DNA of 64,000 bases from Sarcodiotheca gaudichaudii (Eukaryota > Rhodophyta > Florideophyceae > Gigartinales > Solieriaceae), in contig JAUKVZ010000001.1 of assembly GCA_032355985.1 (NCBI GenBank), positions 372,001-436,000 on the forward strand, written 5' to 3'. Positions 7,805 through 16,804 of the stretch are shown piece by piece; within the stretch, counting starts at the first letter, position 1, and each line of letters begins with the position of its first letter. The translations under genes and the position numbers were made by a program. The notes under the pieces were generated by a model that was not told where the DNA came from, made no database searches, and saw only the letters and a list, made by a program, of their open reading frames with translations.

Positions 7805-9226
7805 ATGACGATGAGCACAGTGTCCATACAAGAAGAAGCATCGGCGATCGCCCAGACAGAGGAGCCGCCGAAGAGGGCGCGATCCGTCGGCGGCTTGAAG
7901 GGGCGCGCGCTTCGTGCGACTGCTTGGACATTCGCCGGTGATGGCGCCCAGCAGGCATTGCGCCTCGGCGCCAATCTGATTGTTGCGCGTCTGCTCGTGC
8001 CCGAGCATTTCGGCCTGATGGCGCTCGTCAACTTCGTCGTGCTTGGCGTCGAGCTTTTTGCCGATATCGGCATCCGACCAAGCATCGTTCGCAGCAGGCA
8101 GGGCGACAATCAGGAGTTTCTGAATACGGCTTGGACTATTCAGGCGATCAGGGGCGTTTTGTTCTATGTGATCATCTGTGCGCTCGCCTGGCCGATGGCC
8201 GCAGCCTTCGGCGCCAGAGACGCCGCCGCGCACGCGCTCGTCTACCTGTTGCCGGTGGCCGGTGTGACGTCGCTCATGCACGGCTTCACATCGACGAAGA
8301 TCGTGACGCTCAACCGTCATCTCGACCTTCGGCGCGTGGTCAAGCTCAATCTGAGTTGTCAGATCGTCAGTCTGACGGTGATGATCGCGTGGGCGTCCGT
8401 CTGGCCGACGGTCTGGGCGCTGGTTGCAGGGCATGTCGTGTACGCAGGTGTGCGCATGGTCATGAGCTACACCGTGGCGCCGGGCCCGATGAATCGATTC
8501 GCCTGGCACAAGGAGAGCGCGAAGGAGCTCTTTGGCTTCGGCAAATGGATCTTCCTGTCGACACTGCTGATGTTCTTTGCGAAAAAGGGAGATCGGGCGC
8601 TCTTGGGCGCCTTTGTGCCGTTGGAGCTTCTGGGCGCGTATGCGATTGCAGCGCAGCTTGCCGAGGCAATCACGAAGATGATGATGCGCCAGTCCAAGCG
8701 CGTCGTATTCCCTGTGTGCTCGAGACTTGCCGAGGCTGATGATCCGGCCAGGTTCCGCCGCGCGCTCTGGAAAGTGCGCGCTTCTTTACTGGCTGTCTCC
8801 GTGGCGCCACTCAGTGTGCTGGCGCTGCTGGGTGAACCGCTGGTGAATATTCTGTACGGCGAGAAGTACGTCGAAGCGGGATGGATGCTGCGGCTGTTGG
8901 CGATCGGCGCGATCGGCTCCATCATCGTGATGACCTACCTGCCGGTGCTGCTGGCGCATGGCAACTCATTCGGAAACTTCGTGATGTCCGGCTGGCGCTT
9001 TGCGCTGAAGGCCGGAGCGATGCTCGGCTGCTGGTGGATCTGGAACGCTGTGGGCGATCCCGGCGTCGAAGGGCTCGTGACCGGCGTCGCGATCGCGCCC
9101 TTCCTGCTGTACATCCCGGTGGCCAACTCGATGCGCAAGTACAACGCATGGATGCCATCGATGGATCTGGTGGCGGTCGGCCTGGCGGCGACCATCATCT
9201 TCGCCGGAAAGGCGCTGTTGGGATGA
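7805..9226 (+). CDS. Polysaccharide flippase, Wzx/PST type
   Basis: A 473-residue polytopic membrane protein of the MVF/PST exporter superfamily. After a polar N terminus of about 35 residues comes the block RATAWTFAGDGAQQALRLGAN, common in lipopolysaccharide-biosynthesis flippases, and then many hydrophobic helices to the C terminus. It should flip the undecaprenyl-linked repeat unit across the inner membrane. Its last codons overlap the next sulfotransferase (ATGA at 9223-9226). The substrate cannot be read from sequence. Confidence 0.88.
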   Translation: MTMSTVSIQEEASAIAQTEEPPKRARSVGGLKGRALRATAWTFAGDGAQQALRLGANLIVARLLVPEHFGLMALVNFVVLGVELFADIGIRPSIVRSRQGDNQEFLNTAWTIQAIRGVLFYVIICALAWPMAAAFGARDAAAHALVYLLPVAGVTSLMHGFTSTKIVTLNRHLDLRRVVKLNLSCQIVSLTVMIAWASVWPTVWALVAGHVVYAGVRMVMSYTVAPGPMNRFAWHKESAKELFGFGKWIFLSTLLMFFAKKGDRALLGAFVPLELLGAYAIAAQLAEAITKMMMRQSKRVVFPVCSRLAEADDPARFRRALWKVRASLLAVSVAPLSVLALLGEPLVNILYGEKYVEAGWMLRLLAIGAIGSIIVMTYLPVLLAHGNSFGNFVMSGWRFALKAGAMLGCWWIWNAVGDPGVEGLVTGVAIAPFLLYIPVANSMRKYNAWMPSMDLVAVGLAATIIFAGKALLG

Positions 9227-10176
9227 GCGCCGGTGTGAACGGCACGTCGCAGGAGCAGGACGCCGTCGTGACGACCGGCAAGGCGTCGGTCAGCGCCGGG
9301 TTGCCGTCGTTTCTCATCATCGGGGCGGCCAAGTCGGGAACGTCATCGCTGTATCAGCATCTTGCGCGGCATCCCGGCATCTGCATGTCGACGATCACCG
9401 AGCCTTCCTACTTCAGTGATGACGAGGCGTTTGCGCGAGGCCTGGACTGGTATCGCGGCCTCTTTAGTCATCAGACTGCAGGGCAGATCTGCGGCGAGAA
9501 ATCGACGGGGTACGCCAGATGGCCGGAGGCGCCCCACGCGCCCGAGCGCATCTTTGAGCTGCTGCCGGATGTAAAAATGATCTACATCATGCGGCATCCC
9601 GTTGATCGGGCGTACTCACATTACGTGCATCGCGTTGCGAAGGAACTCCATCGAGGAGAGCGGATTTCGATCGGATTCTCCGAGCACGTGAAGTCGGACA
9701 CGATGTGCATCAACAGCGGCTTCTACATGAAGCAGATCGAGCGCTATCTGGAGCTGTTCCCGCGCGATCAGCTGCATCTGATGCTCTTTGATGATCTGAT
9801 TGCTGATCGTCCGGCCACAATCAATGGCGCCGTGAAGTTCATTGGGCTGACGCCGCACGACGATGTCTTCAAAGACGGTGAGATCCAGAAGAACACAGCA
9901 GCCCGCAATCGATATCACTCCACGCGACAGGACATTACGCGTCCGCTGCGCGCGATTCCGGGCGTCAACGCGTTGCGCGGGATCATTCCGCGGCGTGTGA
10001 AGGATGGTGTATTCAAGGCGCTCTCGAAAACGTCATACGGACAGAATGTGGCCAAGGCACATCAACCGCCGCCGTTGACGGTTAAGGAGCGGGCTGAACT
10101 GATTGAGACGTATCGCGAGGAGAATGCACGGCTGGGTGAGTTCATGGGGCGCGATTTGAGTCACTGGAATGCATGA
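9223..10176 (+). CDS. Sulfotransferase 2, paralogue of sulfotransferase 1
   Basis: The start is ATG 9223, overlapping the flippase stop; a longer in-frame extension upstream lies inside the flippase gene and is not used. The 317-residue protein has the PAPS loop IIGAAKSGTSSLYQHL at about 32-47 and RHPVDRAYSHY at 124-134, the same positions as in the gene at 6863. The shared pattern CGEKSTGYARWP versus CGESSTAYSRWP supports a duplication. It probably sulfates a different position or sugar of the same polymer. It overlaps the next gene by 8 bases. Confidence 0.86.
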   Translation: MSAGVNGTSQEQDAVVTTGKASVSAGLPSFLIIGAAKSGTSSLYQHLARHPGICMSTITEPSYFSDDEAFARGLDWYRGLFSHQTAGQICGEKSTGYARWPEAPHAPERIFELLPDVKMIYIMRHPVDRAYSHYVHRVAKELHRGERISIGFSEHVKSDTMCINSGFYMKQIERYLELFPRDQLHLMLFDDLIADRPATINGAVKFIGLTPHDDVFKDGEIQKNTAARNRYHSTRQDITRPLRAIPGVNALRGIIPRRVKDGVFKALSKTSYGQNVAKAHQPPPLTVKERAELIETYREENARLGEFMGRDLSHWNA

Positions 10177-10990
10177 GAGCGTTACATTGACCGAAGCGCC
10201 TGATGTGAGTCGAAGCATGCCGCAGGAACCGGGCAGTCTGCGCGAGCTTGCGATTGCGGTCAGCCGCAATGAAGCGCCGTATGAGACGCTGCGCCAGAAG
10301 CGCGATGATGTGTTGACGGCGCGGGTGCAGGCGGGATCTGACAGCGTGATCATGAAGCTGTGGTCACGTCGCGGCGTGCGCGGACTCGTGCGGCGGCTTA
10401 CGAATACGGGGGCGCCTGATCGGGAATGGTTTGCGCTGAATCGCCTGCGTGAAGCAGGGCTTGCGGCGCCACGGGCGATCGAACGATTCAGGTTCTCCGG
10501 GTCAGAGGCGCGTCACACGGATGCGGTCATCCTTGAGGATCTGGGCCCGTGCGAGCGCGCAAGTGAACGCCTTCAGGCTGCGGCGAAGCAGGAAGATTGG
10601 GACGAAGTGGATCGACTGTCGCGAGCATTTCTTGACGCGACTGATGTGCTTTGCAAGGAGCGCTTCGTCGATCTTGATCATCGCGTGACGAACTTTGTCG
10701 TGAATCCGAACGCGAACATTTTCCGACTGGATCTGGAGCTTTCGCACAGACGCAGCGCCGGGGCGCGCGGTGAGCGAGCGTGGGGAAAGACCATCGGCGT
10801 GCTGATCGGCAGCTATGCATTCTGCCTGGTTCCACATGCGGATCGAGTCGAGACATTCGGCGCGGAGATCATGAATCGTGTAGAGCCTACTCGCGCAGCG
10901 CGGGAGGCGGCAAGGAGTCAGGTCGCATGGATGCTCGATGATCAGCGACAGCGATATGGCGTGGACATGCGCGTGGAGCTAGCAGGCTAG
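10169..10990 (+). CDS. Kdo/WaaP-family lipopolysaccharide-kinase-like protein
   Basis: The 273-residue protein resembles the small eukaryotic-like kinases that phosphorylate Kdo or heptose in LPS. Visible parts are a VIMKLW segment that would supply the ATP-binding lysine, VILEDLGP for the hinge, DHRVTNFVV in the catalytic-loop position, and FRLDLELS in place of the usual metal-binding motif. It is cytoplasmic or peripheral. In this operon it may phosphorylate a sugar of the repeat unit or lipid carrier. The family call is moderate because the motifs are divergent. Confidence 0.6.
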   Translation: MHESVTLTEAPDVSRSMPQEPGSLRELAIAVSRNEAPYETLRQKRDDVLTARVQAGSDSVIMKLWSRRGVRGLVRRLTNTGAPDREWFALNRLREAGLAAPRAIERFRFSGSEARHTDAVILEDLGPCERASERLQAAAKQEDWDEVDRLSRAFLDATDVLCKERFVDLDHRVTNFVVNPNANIFRLDLELSHRRSAGARGERAWGKTIGVLIGSYAFCLVPHADRVETFGAEIMNRVEPTRAAREAARSQVAWMLDDQRQRYGVDMRVELAG

Positions 10991-10996
10991 ACCGAT

Positions 10997-12430
10997 ATGC
11001 AGGCATTCGTTCCAGTCATGTTGTTTGGATGGATTCCGTTGTCCATCGCGCTCTTTGCGATCCTGCCGGCGCGGCGGGCAGCGCTTATCTCGGTGCTCGG
11101 AGGAGCGCTCTTTCTGCCGGTGGCGTCGTATGACGTTCCGTGGTTTCCTGAGTACTCGAAGTTCACGGCGATCGGCCTCGGCGCCTTGTTCGGGGCGGCG
11201 CTCTTTGATTCGGCGCGGGTCGCGGCGTTGCGGCCGCGCTGGTTCGATATTCCGATGATTGTGTGGTGTCTGGCGCCGATGGCGTCCTCCATCTCAAACG
11301 ATCTCGGCTGGTATGACGGCGCTTCGGCGGCATTTGATCAGGTCATGCAGTGGGGGGCGCCGTATCTGATCGGTCGTTTGTATTTCAGAGACGCGGCCGG
11401 CATTCGCGAGCTTGCGATCGGGCTCTTCATCGCGGGAATCGTCTACATGCCATTGTGTCTGTGGGAAGTGCGGATGAGTCCGCGTCTGCACCTGCAGCTC
11501 TACGGGATTCGCCAGCACAACTTCACGCAGACGGCCCGTTACGGCGGTTGGCGTCCGATGGTCTTCATGCAGCACGGGCTGGCCGTGGGCATGTTGATGG
11601 CATCCGCCACGCTCAGTGGATTCGTGCTTTGGATGTCGGGATCTTTGCGAACGATTCGCGGCGTGCCATTGACGTGGATTCTGGCGCCGCTTCTGGTGAC
11701 GGCGATTCTGTGCAAATCGGCGCTGGCGATTCTGCTGCTGGGCGCAGGCGTCGTGACGTATGTCGCAACTGCAAGGACGAAGGCGCCTGTGTTTCTGCTG
11801 GCGCTCATTCTGGCGGCGCCCGGGTACATGGTTGTGCGGACCATCGGCGGCTGGGACGGGCAGCAACTCATCACGATCGCTGAAAAACTCGGTGAGCAGC
11901 GGGCGGATTCCATTCGAACGCGTGTCGACAGCGAGAATGTGCTGATGGTGCGCGCGTTTGATCGGCCGATCTTCGGATGGGGCGGCTACAGCCGCAATCT
12001 TGTGTTCGACGAGCGTGATCGCAAGGAGGCCATTCCGGACGGGCTTTGGATCATCACATTCGGCAAGTCAGGACTGGTGGGACTCGTCTCACTCACAGTG
12101 ATTCTGTTGCTTCCAAGCGTGCTGCTCCTGCGACGGTTCCCGGTGCGGCTGTGGTTGACGCCGGCAATGGGGCCTGCATTTGCGTTCGCCATCCTGCTGA
12201 CGCTCTGGATGCTCGACAACATTCTTAACGCCATGCTCAATCCGATCTTCCTGCTGGCGGCAGGCGGTCTCACGACGTGGATTGGAAGCGCCAAGCGAAT
12301 CGACAAGGAGTCGCTGCAGAAGTACGCCCAGCGCGTGCGGCTGGCGAGTTCAAGGCGTGAACAGGCAGCGACCGGGCACAGAAAGGCCTCTGCTGAGGCG
12401 CTTGTCGGCGCCGGAACGACACAGGCATGA
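10997..12430 (+). CDS. O-antigen ligase/polymerase-like membrane protein (Wzy type)
   Basis: The 477-residue protein is hydrophobic through most of its length, with ten or more predicted membrane segments. A large loop near residues 300-340 carries RTRVDSENVLMVRAF followed by IFGWGGYSRN, a pattern seen in O-antigen polymerase/ligase family proteins. It would join repeat units outside the inner membrane. A polar C-terminal tail of about 45 residues is cytoplasmic. Position after the flippase and kinase supports the role. Polymerase versus ligase cannot be decided from sequence. Confidence 0.75.
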   Translation: MQAFVPVMLFGWIPLSIALFAILPARRAALISVLGGALFLPVASYDVPWFPEYSKFTAIGLGALFGAALFDSARVAALRPRWFDIPMIVWCLAPMASSISNDLGWYDGASAAFDQVMQWGAPYLIGRLYFRDAAGIRELAIGLFIAGIVYMPLCLWEVRMSPRLHLQLYGIRQHNFTQTARYGGWRPMVFMQHGLAVGMLMASATLSGFVLWMSGSLRTIRGVPLTWILAPLLVTAILCKSALAILLLGAGVVTYVATARTKAPVFLLALILAAPGYMVVRTIGGWDGQQLITIAEKLGEQRADSIRTRVDSENVLMVRAFDRPIFGWGGYSRNLVFDERDRKEAIPDGLWIITFGKSGLVGLVSLTVILLLPSVLLLRRFPVRLWLTPAMGPAFAFAILLTLWMLDNILNAMLNPIFLLAAGGLTTWIGSAKRIDKESLQKYAQRVRLASSRREQAATGHRKASAEALVGAGTTQA

Positions 12431-13488
12431 TCACATTGAACGCGAATGAACAGGACGTTGGCGTCGGCGCAGGTGAGCGATCCTTTGTGTACCTGGTGGG
12501 GCAGGGCTCATCGGGCACGAAGCGGATCTTCAATCTGCTGGATCTGTCGCCGGTGACGCATTGCCGCATGGGGCATCAGCGGTCCCCGCGGGCGCCCTTC
12601 CGTGATTTCGGCGGCGAGTGGTTCGTGACGGACAAGGATGCGGATCAGTTGAACGCGGAGTGGGACGGCGCTCTGGAATGGGCTGCGACACACTTCAGCG
12701 ATACGGATCTCATGCCGCCGCCGCCGAAGGAGCATCTTTCGGAGGCGGCGCGAAAGCTGCGGCTGTGGTCCTGGCTGCGCGGCTCCCGATCGAAGCAATT
12801 GCTTGGAGTCTTCGTGCCGGAGCTTCGACATGAGGAATGGGCGTTGCCGCGGCTGTTTGGTGATCGCGCACGCATGAGCCGGGCGCTGCTCGTGTTGAAA
12901 CACAATCAGTGTCCGGGTTGGGCGACGTGGGCGCTGAAGAATCGATCCCGATCCGTGATTCTGCATGTGGTCAGGCATCCGGGCGGGTATCTGAACGCAT
13001 GGCGCGGCAGGTTCCAGTCGCATCAGGATCAGGATGCCCTGGCTCGGACGAATCGAGCGCGTCTCAAGGAAGTCGCTCGGGTGAGCGAATGGTGGAGCAA
13101 CTGCTTCGGCGACATTGATTCGATGGACGCCGCGGAAGCGGAGCTCTGGTTCTGGCGCTTCACGACGGAATCGCTCGAGGAGAGCGGCGCCGGTGAGCCT
13201 CGATACCTGCGTGTGCAGGATGAGAGCATGCTCGAAGATCCGATGGGTGTCGCTGAGCGTGTGTACGAGCATTGCGGCCTGACGCTCCCTGATGGGGCGA
13301 AGCACTGGATCAAGGAGATGGCGCCGTCGTGGGCAGCGAAATCGGCGCCTTGGCGCGAGTTGCTTTCATCAGATGATGTGGAACTTGTGGAGCGGATTGC
13401 CGGGGGCAGCGCCGTGTGGCCCTGGTGGAGTCCTGAGCAGCGCGTGAGTCTCTACAACTACGTGGCCTTTGATCCAAGTCGGGGCTGA
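12427..13488 (+). CDS. Sulfotransferase 3 (divergent)
   Basis: The 353-residue protein starts at the ATGA overlap. Its PAPS loop is LVGQGSSGTKRIFNLL at about 23-38, and a 3'-phosphate-type motif VVRHPGGYLNAW lies near residues 181-192. The middle is longer and more polar than in the first two sulfotransferases, with a basic RGSRSKQLLG segment, so it forms its own branch. It is predicted to be cytoplasmic. Substrate is unknown; the context points to a sugar of the exported polymer. Confidence 0.72.
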   Translation: MITLNANEQDVGVGAGERSFVYLVGQGSSGTKRIFNLLDLSPVTHCRMGHQRSPRAPFRDFGGEWFVTDKDADQLNAEWDGALEWAATHFSDTDLMPPPPKEHLSEAARKLRLWSWLRGSRSKQLLGVFVPELRHEEWALPRLFGDRARMSRALLVLKHNQCPGWATWALKNRSRSVILHVVRHPGGYLNAWRGRFQSHQDQDALARTNRARLKEVARVSEWWSNCFGDIDSMDAAEAELWFWRFTTESLEESGAGEPRYLRVQDESMLEDPMGVAERVYEHCGLTLPDGAKHWIKEMAPSWAAKSAPWRELLSSDDVELVERIAGGSAVWPWWSPEQRVSLYNYVAFDPSRG

Positions 13489-13503
13489 TCGGATCGACAG
13501 GCG

Positions 13504-14796
13504 ATGACCGTCATGGCGTCACACAAGCCGGCGATGACTCACAAGAAGCGTGATACAGCTGATGAATCACCGCTGCGGATTCTCTACGCCGCAGGCGCCG
13601 GCGACGTGCTTGGCACGTATAAGGCGTGGCGCGAAGGGCGCGATGATCCGCGGCAAGTCGTGCACACGTACTCAGGCCAGTTCTTCGATCTTGTTTCGGA
13701 TCTTGGCGCCAGCGCATATGTGATCACGCGTTTCGGTGACCCGCTGATCTTCGAAGATGGCGACATTACGATCGAGCAGCGTCCAAACAGAAAGAGTGGC
13801 GCGGGCGGGCTGCAGTATCACCTGGGGCAGATTCAGTATGGCCTCGGTGTGCGGCGTACAGCGAGGAAATTCGGCGCCGACGTGGCAATCATCTGTGAAG
13901 GCACGACACACTGGTTCATGCTTCCTCGACTTGCAGCTCAGGGCGTCCACGTCGTTCCATCGTGTCACACAGTTCTGTGGACATCTGATCAGGAAATGGG
14001 CATCGTTCGCCGCCTGATTCGCAGGCTGAATCGTCGTTGTTTTTCCGAATCTGTCGTATCGACGCTGGTCGCATCAGATCGAATCGGACGACAGGTGCGT
14101 GAGCTTGCCGGTGATGAACCGCGGCCGATCCGCGTGTTTCTGCCCAAATATCGCCGTGCGTTCTTCGATCGAATCGAGACCGAGCCGCAGGCGAAGGCAT
14201 TCACTGTTCTTTGCATCGGGCGCATCGAGCGAAACAAGGGTGTGTTCGATCTGCTCGAGATGGCGAAGTCGCTTCAGAAGCAGGGACGGAGCGATATCGA
14301 GTTTGACGTGTGTGGCGACGGCAGCGCGATGGAGGAGTTGAGGGCGGCCGTGGAAGACCTGAATCTGGAATCCACCGTCAGGATCCATGGTCATTGCGAT
14401 CGGGATCGCATGGTTGACATGTTTTCGCGCTGTCATTGTGTAATCGCTCCGACGAAGTCAACGTTCGTCGAGGGCTTCAATCAGGTCTTGACTGACGCGG
14501 TTCTCGCCGGTCGGCCTGTGATTTCCTCAAGTGTGTGTCCGGCGATTGATTACGTCGAGCGGGGCGCCGTGCGCGTGCCGCCGGATGATGTGGATGCGTA
14601 TGTCGGTGCGATCCTGAGGCTGGCGGACGATCAGCCGTTCTTTGCCGAACGCCGGGCGGGATGTCTTGCCCTGCAGGAGCAGTTCTACGACGGATCGCAG
14701 AGCTGGGAAGCGCGCGTGCGTGAAGCGATCGCGCAATGTGCCGGCCTTCAGAGTCAACCGAATCACGCGGCCGCAGAGGCGGCGGCGACGGCATGA
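13504..14796 (+). CDS. Glycosyltransferase family 4
   Basis: The 430-residue protein has the C-terminal Rossmann domain of GT-B retaining transferases: CIGRIERNKGVFDLLEMA near residue 238, a CGDGS nucleotide-contact turn, and the E-x7-E type region in TFVEGFNQVLTDAVLAGRP. The N-terminal half is more variable, as expected for acceptor binding. The first 18 residues contain three methionines, so the start could be slightly internal. It ends in an ATGA overlap with a GT2 gene, suggesting consecutive steps. Confidence 0.85.
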   Translation: MTVMASHKPAMTHKKRDTADESPLRILYAAGAGDVLGTYKAWREGRDDPRQVVHTYSGQFFDLVSDLGASAYVITRFGDPLIFEDGDITIEQRPNRKSGAGGLQYHLGQIQYGLGVRRTARKFGADVAIICEGTTHWFMLPRLAAQGVHVVPSCHTVLWTSDQEMGIVRRLIRRLNRRCFSESVVSTLVASDRIGRQVRELAGDEPRPIRVFLPKYRRAFFDRIETEPQAKAFTVLCIGRIERNKGVFDLLEMAKSLQKQGRSDIEFDVCGDGSAMEELRAAVEDLNLESTVRIHGHCDRDRMVDMFSRCHCVIAPTKSTFVEGFNQVLTDAVLAGRPVISSSVCPAIDYVERGAVRVPPDDVDAYVGAILRLADDQPFFAERRAGCLALQEQFYDGSQSWEARVREAIAQCAGLQSQPNHAAAEAAATA

Positions 14797-15815
14797 AGCT
14801 GCTGATCGTCATCGTGAACTTCCGAACGCCGCAGTTGGTGATCGACTGCCTGGAATCGCTTGCGCCGGAAGTCGGGACGATCGAGTCCTGCCGCGTGGCC
14901 GTCGTTGAGAATGGATCGGGTGACGACTCGGCTGAGCAGATCCGCAGCGCGATCGATCGGCATGGCTGGGGTGACTGGGCGACGCTGATCGAATCTTCAA
15001 CAAACGGCGGTTTCGCCCGGGGAAACAACGTCGGGATCAGGGCGTTTCCGGAAGCGGAGTACGTGCTCCTTCTCAACAGCGATACATTGGCGCACTCCGG
15101 TTGTCTGGATCATTGCGTGCAGGCACTGGAGCAGGACGAGTCCATCGGAGCGATCAGTTGTCGATTGCTGGAGGCTGATGAGACGCCGCAAATCGTGGCG
15201 CGCAAGTTTCCGACACCGCTTCGTCAGGTTGTGTGTGCGACCGGCCTTCCATGGAGACTTCCCAGTCTGTTCGGTTGGGCGGACATGGAGGACGCCGGAT
15301 GGGATCGCAACACCGAGGTGCGCGATGTCGACTGGCTGGGCGGCGCCTTCGTGATGATGCGCGGCGATCTCGTGAGATCCTTCGATGGACTGGATGAGGA
15401 TTTCTTCTTCTACGGCGAGGACATCGTTCTCTCGCATCGGATCGCCCGCGCAGGCTACAGGCGTGTGTATGACGCACGCGCGACTATCACGCATCTTGGC
15501 GCCGGATCATCCGATCCGACGAAGCTGGAAAGCCCGAAGCGTCTGGCGATGAAATGGTCGGCTCGCTATCTGGTGCAGAAAAAGTGCTACGGAGCGCCCG
15601 CGGCATATGTTCTTCGCGTGGTCGACATCTTCATCTGGACGGGACGGAGCATGTGGCGATCGCTGACACTTAAGCGGGACGATCCTCGCCGCATAAATGC
15701 GAAGACGATCCGTTCGCTGCTGATGGGCAGGCTGTCTGACGCACAGCGCCCGCCGGATGATCAGCCTGCGGAGGAAACGAGCCTCGGGAGAGCAGCAGAG
15801 GTCGCGCAAACGTGA
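14793..15815 (+). CDS. Glycosyltransferase family 2 (rhamnosyltransferase-like)
   Basis: Start ATG 14793 overlaps the previous stop. The 340-residue protein opens with the GT-A pattern LLIVIVNFRTPQLVIDCLES and has TNGGFARGNNVGI and LLLNSDT (the metal-binding region), then LGGAFVMMR and the EDFFFYGEDIVLSHR block typical of WbbL-like rhamnosyl- and related transferases. RmlA and RmlC-like genes in the same operon make dTDP-rhamnose a plausible donor, by inference only. The end overlaps the next gene through GTGA. Confidence 0.85.
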   Translation: MKLLIVIVNFRTPQLVIDCLESLAPEVGTIESCRVAVVENGSGDDSAEQIRSAIDRHGWGDWATLIESSTNGGFARGNNVGIRAFPEAEYVLLLNSDTLAHSGCLDHCVQALEQDESIGAISCRLLEADETPQIVARKFPTPLRQVVCATGLPWRLPSLFGWADMEDAGWDRNTEVRDVDWLGGAFVMMRGDLVRSFDGLDEDFFFYGEDIVLSHRIARAGYRRVYDARATITHLGAGSSDPTKLESPKRLAMKWSARYLVQKKCYGAPAAYVLRVVDIFIWTGRSMWRSLTLKRDDPRRINAKTIRSLLMGRLSDAQRPPDDQPAEETSLGRAAEVAQT

Positions 15816-16804
15816 CGCAGACATCGGCATGCAAACTGGGAGCGATCCTCGGCACGAGCCGGTGTGGCTCGACGTGGCTTGGGTCCATCGTCAACAGCCA
15901 TCCCGATGTGGCGTACCGGTTCGAACCTTTCCATCGGCTTGGCAAGGGTTCGCTGAAGGACTGGACGACGCGTCTCAAGGATGACCAACTCGACGCTGGC
16001 GATGTCGATGCTCTGTATGACGCACTGCTGCCGGCGCATCCGCTGACTGATAAGCCGCCATTCTTCGCCAAGTCATATCGATCTCGTGTTCCATTCGGAC
16101 GCTCTCTGACCTGGCCGATCACGCGCAAGTTCGCCGGCGCGTCCATGTATCGCTTCATGTACTCACCGAGCGGCGCGCCGACGCTGATCTTCAAAGATGT
16201 GAACTACGAGCGGGCGATTCCCGGCCTGCTTCGCGCCGGTGTTCCGGTGGTGTACATCATGCGACATCCCTGCGCGGTGGTCTGGTCTCATTTGAAGGGG
16301 CAGGAACGAGGCGCGATGCGCGGGACGCGTGAGGAGTTCCTTGATCGGAAGCTCGAAAGGCAGAACGGCGCCCTTGCGGCACGATTCATGCCTCAACTGC
16401 CGGACATGACCAAGGCTCAAAAGCGGGCGCTGCTCTGGCGGCTTTCCGTCGAGGACGCCGTGGCGCAGGAGGATCACAGTCTTCTGCACGTCGTGTTCTA
16501 CGAATCTCTTTGCCGCGCGCCTGTGGAAGAGTCCGAACAGGTGTTCGGTCATTTCGGGCTTGAGATGCCTGAGCAGACCAGGAGCTTTCTGTCGGGCGCC
16601 ACAGCGTCGCGCTGGGATGCTCTCAAGCATGGTCAGATCGGCGGAGACAAGTACTTCTCGGTCTTTCGATCGCCCATGGGCTCAGTGGCGAAGTGGCGGC
16701 GTGAGATGCCCGAAGAAGAGCAGGCGGGCGTGCTGGACGTCGTGTCCGATAGTCCGGCGTATCTGGAAGGGAAGGAGCGGGCCGCTTGGGACAAGCTCAG
16801 TTGA
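15812..16804 (+). CDS. Sulfotransferase 4
   Basis: GTG start 15812 overlaps the previous stop as GTGA. The 330-residue protein begins almost at once with the PAPS loop ILGTSRCGSTWLGSIVNSHP (residues 12-31), followed by a FEPFHRL segment and, near residues 148-160, VVYIMRHPCAVVWSHL. This is the form of carbohydrate sulfotransferases of the PF00685/PF13469 group. It has no export signal. It sits between two glycosyltransferases, suggesting it acts on a cytoplasmic, lipid-linked intermediate. Confidence 0.82.
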   Translation: MTQTSACKLGAILGTSRCGSTWLGSIVNSHPDVAYRFEPFHRLGKGSLKDWTTRLKDDQLDAGDVDALYDALLPAHPLTDKPPFFAKSYRSRVPFGRSLTWPITRKFAGASMYRFMYSPSGAPTLIFKDVNYERAIPGLLRAGVPVVYIMRHPCAVVWSHLKGQERGAMRGTREEFLDRKLERQNGALAARFMPQLPDMTKAQKRALLWRLSVEDAVAQEDHSLLHVVFYESLCRAPVEESEQVFGHFGLEMPEQTRSFLSGATASRWDALKHGQIGGDKYFSVFRSPMGSVAKWRREMPEEEQAGVLDVVSDSPAYLEGKERAAWDKLS

